Below, in pieces: positions 61,342 through 64,000 of a stretch of 64,000 nt of DNA. The stretch's first letter is position 1, and each line of letters starts with the position of its first letter. Origin of the DNA: CAYMWF01 sp964394085 [NCBI: uncultured Gemmatimonadota bacterium] (GTDB lineage: Bacteria > GCA-2686955 > CAYMWF01); the NCBI GenBank assembly GCA_964394085.1, contig CAYMWF010000008.1, forward strand, positions 19,185 through 83,184. The letters run 5' to 3'. The translations under genes and the position numbers were made by a program. The notes beneath the pieces were generated by a model. It was not told the DNA's origin. It was given only the letters and a program-made list of their open reading frames with translations, and searched no databases.

Positions 61342-63689
61342 TTCTCCTTTGTTGTTCGTTTGAAGAATATCGTTATCGTCCAGGGTGTTTCAGCCCGATG
61401 AGTCAAGATAAGGATCCGACCGTCGGATTCCACCCGTAGATCCTGCGGCTTCGGCAGACATCTGTAGAAGTCGAATCGATCCGGGACGATGATCCACAGG
61501 CGGCCGGTTTCACGCGAGAGCTCCCGTCCTTTTACTGTTAAAGAGTCGGAATCATGGTCGAAAAAAGTTTCGATCCGGCCGTCGACAAGGGCTGTAAGAT
61601 GGAATGTAGCTCCCGCAATCCCGGGAACGGAAGAGCTCGCGGTTTCTAAAATCGCTCTTACTCCGTGCCTCTCAATCTCCACTTTGTTCTGTTCGATTAT
61701 GCGCTCTTTCCAGAAATCGAAATATACCGGAGAATCCGGGAATTCAAGGGCACCGTCCGTCCGTTCTGTTTGAGGTGCCGACCGGGACGATGTCGCTTGT
61801 GAGCTTCTCAGGCTTCGAACCGGTAACGAGCGTCTGCACGGTTTTTCCGACCAGTTTATCAGTGCATACAACCGCCTGGAATCCGCACCTGCGAGGGAGT
61901 AGGTCTCCGGCGGTGAGTTGAGAGGAAGATCCATCGGAATACCCTTCAGCCGTGTTGGGGGAAGGACGGCTCTTGCCAGTTCGAGCCGCTCACGGGTGAG
62001 TTTGTCGAGGTTGTCGCCTAGAAAAAGCAATCCACCCGTCATCCCGAGGATCGTTACTAGGATCTTCGTTTCGACGAGCGACAGCTTCGTATTATTCGAA
62101 CGAACCAGCAGACAGTCCGGATCATTCAGCCACCAGGTCCGGTGCATGAATGAACGGGTGAGATTGTTGACGATACATAACCGGGCGGAAGGATAGCCGC
62201 AGCCTTTGCCCAGGAAGCGGAGTGCGGGGCTGTCCCATACTTCCTTTACATCCGCCGAGATCCTCATGCCGTCCACCAGTCCTATCGAGGGCCCCAGGGG
62301 AGCGCCGCAGCCCAGGAGGAAGCTTCGTTCCCCGATGGCCCGTCGGATGATCTCCAAACCGGTCCGGTAGGCTTCAACGTGGGATCGCCCGGGATCGGTA
62401 TACAGACCCTTACGCATCCCCGCGAAGAGGAAATCCACCTTGAAATAATCGAATCCTTTATCCGCGAGGGTCTTGAACGTCCGGTAAAGCCAGCGCTCCA
62501 CTCCCGGGTGAGTCAGGTCCAGAGCGTACAGCCTGGTGCGCCAGACAGGGTTGATCCCGCAGAAGACAGGCTTGTTTCGTTTATCCCTAAGAAAATATTC
62601 GGGATGGTCCCGGTAAAGCCTTGATCTGGCGGACGCGAAAAAGGGCGCCGTCCAAAGCCCGGCCCGGAATCCCGCCGCCTTGATTTTGTGCGCAATTTCC
62701 TCGAGTCCCCCCGGGAATTTCGTATTCACATCTAGCCAATCCCCGACGGAGGATTGGTATCCATCATCCAGCTGAACGATTTTAACAGCCAGTTCCGGTT
62801 GCCTTTGCAGAGCTTCAAGATTCGAAACCAGGTCCTGTTCCGTTACTCGATCGTAATACTCGTACCATGAGCACCAGCCGGCCGGGGTGCCGCTGGTTCC
62901 ATTTATGCTCGATCCTGCCCGGGCCCCCATCTCGTCAGCTGACTCGCGGGCGTATTCGTCGAGGAGCCGACCAGCTTCTCCCCTTGCGATCCATAGAGTC
63001 TCACCTTTCAAACGGTCACCCGGTTCGAGTCGCTTACCTCCGTAGTCTACGGATGTAATCAGTCCGATGCCATTGCGGTTTTTCAGGAAGATTTCTCCCT
63101 GCCCGACCTTGAAGGAGAGGAAACCGAGGATGGCGGCTTCGAAATCCTTTTCTGCGTCGAGGAGCATGAATCCGGAAGAGATCAGGCCATCCTTCCTCCC
63201 CCACAGGTGAGAATCGACATGGTGATTCATGAGCGAGAAGAACCGGGACAGGGGATAAGCCTGGCGGGAAACGGCTTCTTTCGGAAGGGACGGAGTCCAG
63301 CTCTGGAACCCGTTTTGAAAGATGCGGGTTTTCCCGAGATTGCGAAGATGCGGCCATTTGTGGCTGAAACTTGCCGGAATTACATATAACAGCCGGATGG
63401 GTGCCGAATTTTCCAGAACCGTCAAGTCCCATTCCAGCACGACCCCGCCGGAGCGAGCGACGCATGCTAATGTCAGTTCGACGCCGTCCCCCCTCAGGAG
63501 GACGATGCCTCCGGAATCTTTATTTTCTGATCCGGACATAAAAACCGGCACCATTTGCGTATGTTTTTCCGGAACAGGGGGCCCGACCCTTTCGAAACAC
63601 ACCGCCGAGGAGAAGATTACCGGTTCATCGAAGAGACCGGCGAGAGCCAGGTTTTTTCCGGTTCTGAGAAGTCCGGGAATTTCAGGCAT
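61338..63689 (-). CDS. GH36 alpha-galactosidase family protein
   Basis: This 783-residue protein has the GH36 architecture: an N-terminal beta-sandwich (VILLRGDGVELTLACVARSG-type strands), a TIM barrel and a C-terminal beta-domain. PAGWCSWYEYYDRVTEQDL and VKIVQLDDGYQSSVGDWLD open the barrel. The predicted nucleophile is Asp in FDYFKVDFLFAGM (about residue 416) and the acid/base is Asp in MRISADVKEVWDS (about residue 478). It likely releases galactose from alpha-galactosides such as raffinose-type sugars. No signal peptide is visible. AGGA seven bases before the ATG at 63689 supports the start. It is the first gene of the operon. Confidence 0.9.
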   Translation of the reverse strand: MPEIPGLLRTGKNLALAGLFDEPVIFSSAVCFERVGPPVPEKHTQMVPVFMSGSENKDSGGIVLLRGDGVELTLACVARSGGVVLEWDLTVLENSAPIRLLYVIPASFSHKWPHLRNLGKTRIFQNGFQSWTPSLPKEAVSRQAYPLSRFFSLMNHHVDSHLWGRKDGLISSGFMLLDAEKDFEAAILGFLSFKVGQGEIFLKNRNGIGLITSVDYGGKRLEPGDRLKGETLWIARGEAGRLLDEYARESADEMGARAGSSINGTSGTPAGWCSWYEYYDRVTEQDLVSNLEALQRQPELAVKIVQLDDGYQSSVGDWLDVNTKFPGGLEEIAHKIKAAGFRAGLWTAPFFASARSRLYRDHPEYFLRDKRNKPVFCGINPVWRTRLYALDLTHPGVERWLYRTFKTLADKGFDYFKVDFLFAGMRKGLYTDPGRSHVEAYRTGLEIIRRAIGERSFLLGCGAPLGPSIGLVDGMRISADVKEVWDSPALRFLGKGCGYPSARLCIVNNLTRSFMHRTWWLNDPDCLLVRSNNTKLSLVETKILVTILGMTGGLLFLGDNLDKLTRERLELARAVLPPTRLKGIPMDLPLNSPPETYSLAGADSRRLYALINWSEKPCRRSLPVRSLRSSQATSSRSAPQTERTDGALEFPDSPVYFDFWKERIIEQNKVEIERHGVRAILETASSSVPGIAGATFHLTALVDGRIETFFDHDSDSLTVKGRELSRETGRLWIIVPDRFDFYRCLPKPQDLRVESDGRILILTHRAETPWTITIFFKRTTKEK

Positions 63690-63790
63690 TTCCTTATCCT
63701 GTCTGCGGCCGGCAATCTGCTTGAGAATTCAGGTTCAACTGGATCCGGTGAGCGTAGCATATTGCTGGAATAGAAAGATTTTACTACACA
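63690..63790. promoter_or_regulatory. upstream region of the galactoside operon
   Basis: About 100 bp between a possible upstream gene end and the GH36 start. It should include the operon promoter if the upstream frame is not a gene of the same transcript. No convincing -35/-10 pair or operator was recognised. Confidence 0.3.
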
Positions 63791-64000
63791 TTAAGGAGAA
63801 AACAATCGGTAATACCTTTTTTCGATTTCAATTTCGATATTTCGGCACAATCCTTCTCCGTTGACGGCATCCTCGACCCGGAGAACGAGAGGAGGGGATC
63901 CGGCTTGACCTGCATCCGCGGGTCGTGTAAGAATTTCCGCCGGTTCTGAAGTCGGCCTCTCTTTGAACTTCATCTTTGCGGACGGGGGAGGGGATTGGAC
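63791..64000 (-). CDS. possible C-terminal part of an unidentified gene, cut by window edge
   Basis: A minus-strand frame is open from the window edge to a TAA at 63791, giving 70 codons that end EIEKRYYRLFSP. Codon use is compatible with coding sequence. I recognise no family from this piece. It could be the end of a gene upstream of, and co-oriented with, the GH36 operon, or a chance open frame. Confidence 0.3.
   Translation of the reverse strand, partial: VQSPPPSAKMKFKERPTSEPAEILTRPADAGQAGSPPLVLRVEDAVNGEGLCRNIEIEIEKRYYRLFSP

Overview
The window is GC-rich chromosomal DNA from a diderm (Gram-negative type) bacterium. Lipoprotein signals, a beta-barrel porin, a Tat-type signal and secreted parallel beta-helix proteins show the outer membrane. 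A complete RecBCD set, a tungsten aldehyde oxidoreductase with a tungstate ABC transporter, many sulfatase-fold enzymes and glycoside hydrolases suggest a heterotroph, probably anaerobic, perhaps from an uncultured lineage near the FCB group (Krumholzibacteriota/Eisenbacteria-like). That placement is inference from gene content; no rRNA or other marker is present.

Layout: 1-5.7 kb holds a GH3 beta-glucosidase fragment, a small DUF2007-like gene with a pentanucleotide tandem repeat just upstream, an EamA exporter and two TPR proteins. 6.2-16.1 kb is a recC-recB-recD operon whose products all carry low-complexity insertions. 16.4-17.8 kb is an AT-richer methyltransferase gene followed by repeat debris. 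17.8-23.7 kb has a lipoprotein/beta-helix pair, an acyl-CoA ligase and a Tat-exported sulfatase-fold enzyme. 23.7-34.4 kb is the tungsten region: AOR and homoserine dehydrogenase on the minus strand, then an acyltransferase and an esterase, then regulator-porin-tupABC on the plus strand. 34.5-45.7 kb mixes a beta-helix protein, a GNAT enzyme, a 10-TM exporter, an SGNH membrane protein, a GH13 alpha-glucosidase and an alpha/beta hydrolase, with two copies of an inverted-repeat-bounded element of about 320-360 bp. 45.8-58.7 kb has a serine beta-lactamase-like protein, two further sulfatase-fold proteins, a subtilase that has lost its catalytic serine, a lipase, a beta-helix protein, RecQ and a PlsC-type acyltransferase. 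58.7-63.7 kb is a tight galactoside operon (GH36 - membrane-anchored GH1 - galactokinase).

The best candidates for something new are: (a) an operon that appears to pair an anion-porin-like outer membrane protein with a tungstate transporter and its sensor near a tungsten enzyme; (b) an inverted-repeat element in two opposite copies with partial relatives; (c) a perfect 35-bp palindrome in two copies inside a longer degenerate repeat; (d) a subtilisin-fold pseudo-protease; and (e) three sulfatase-fold proteins that all carry Thr where formylglycine would form. No tRNA, rRNA or CRISPR array was seen.
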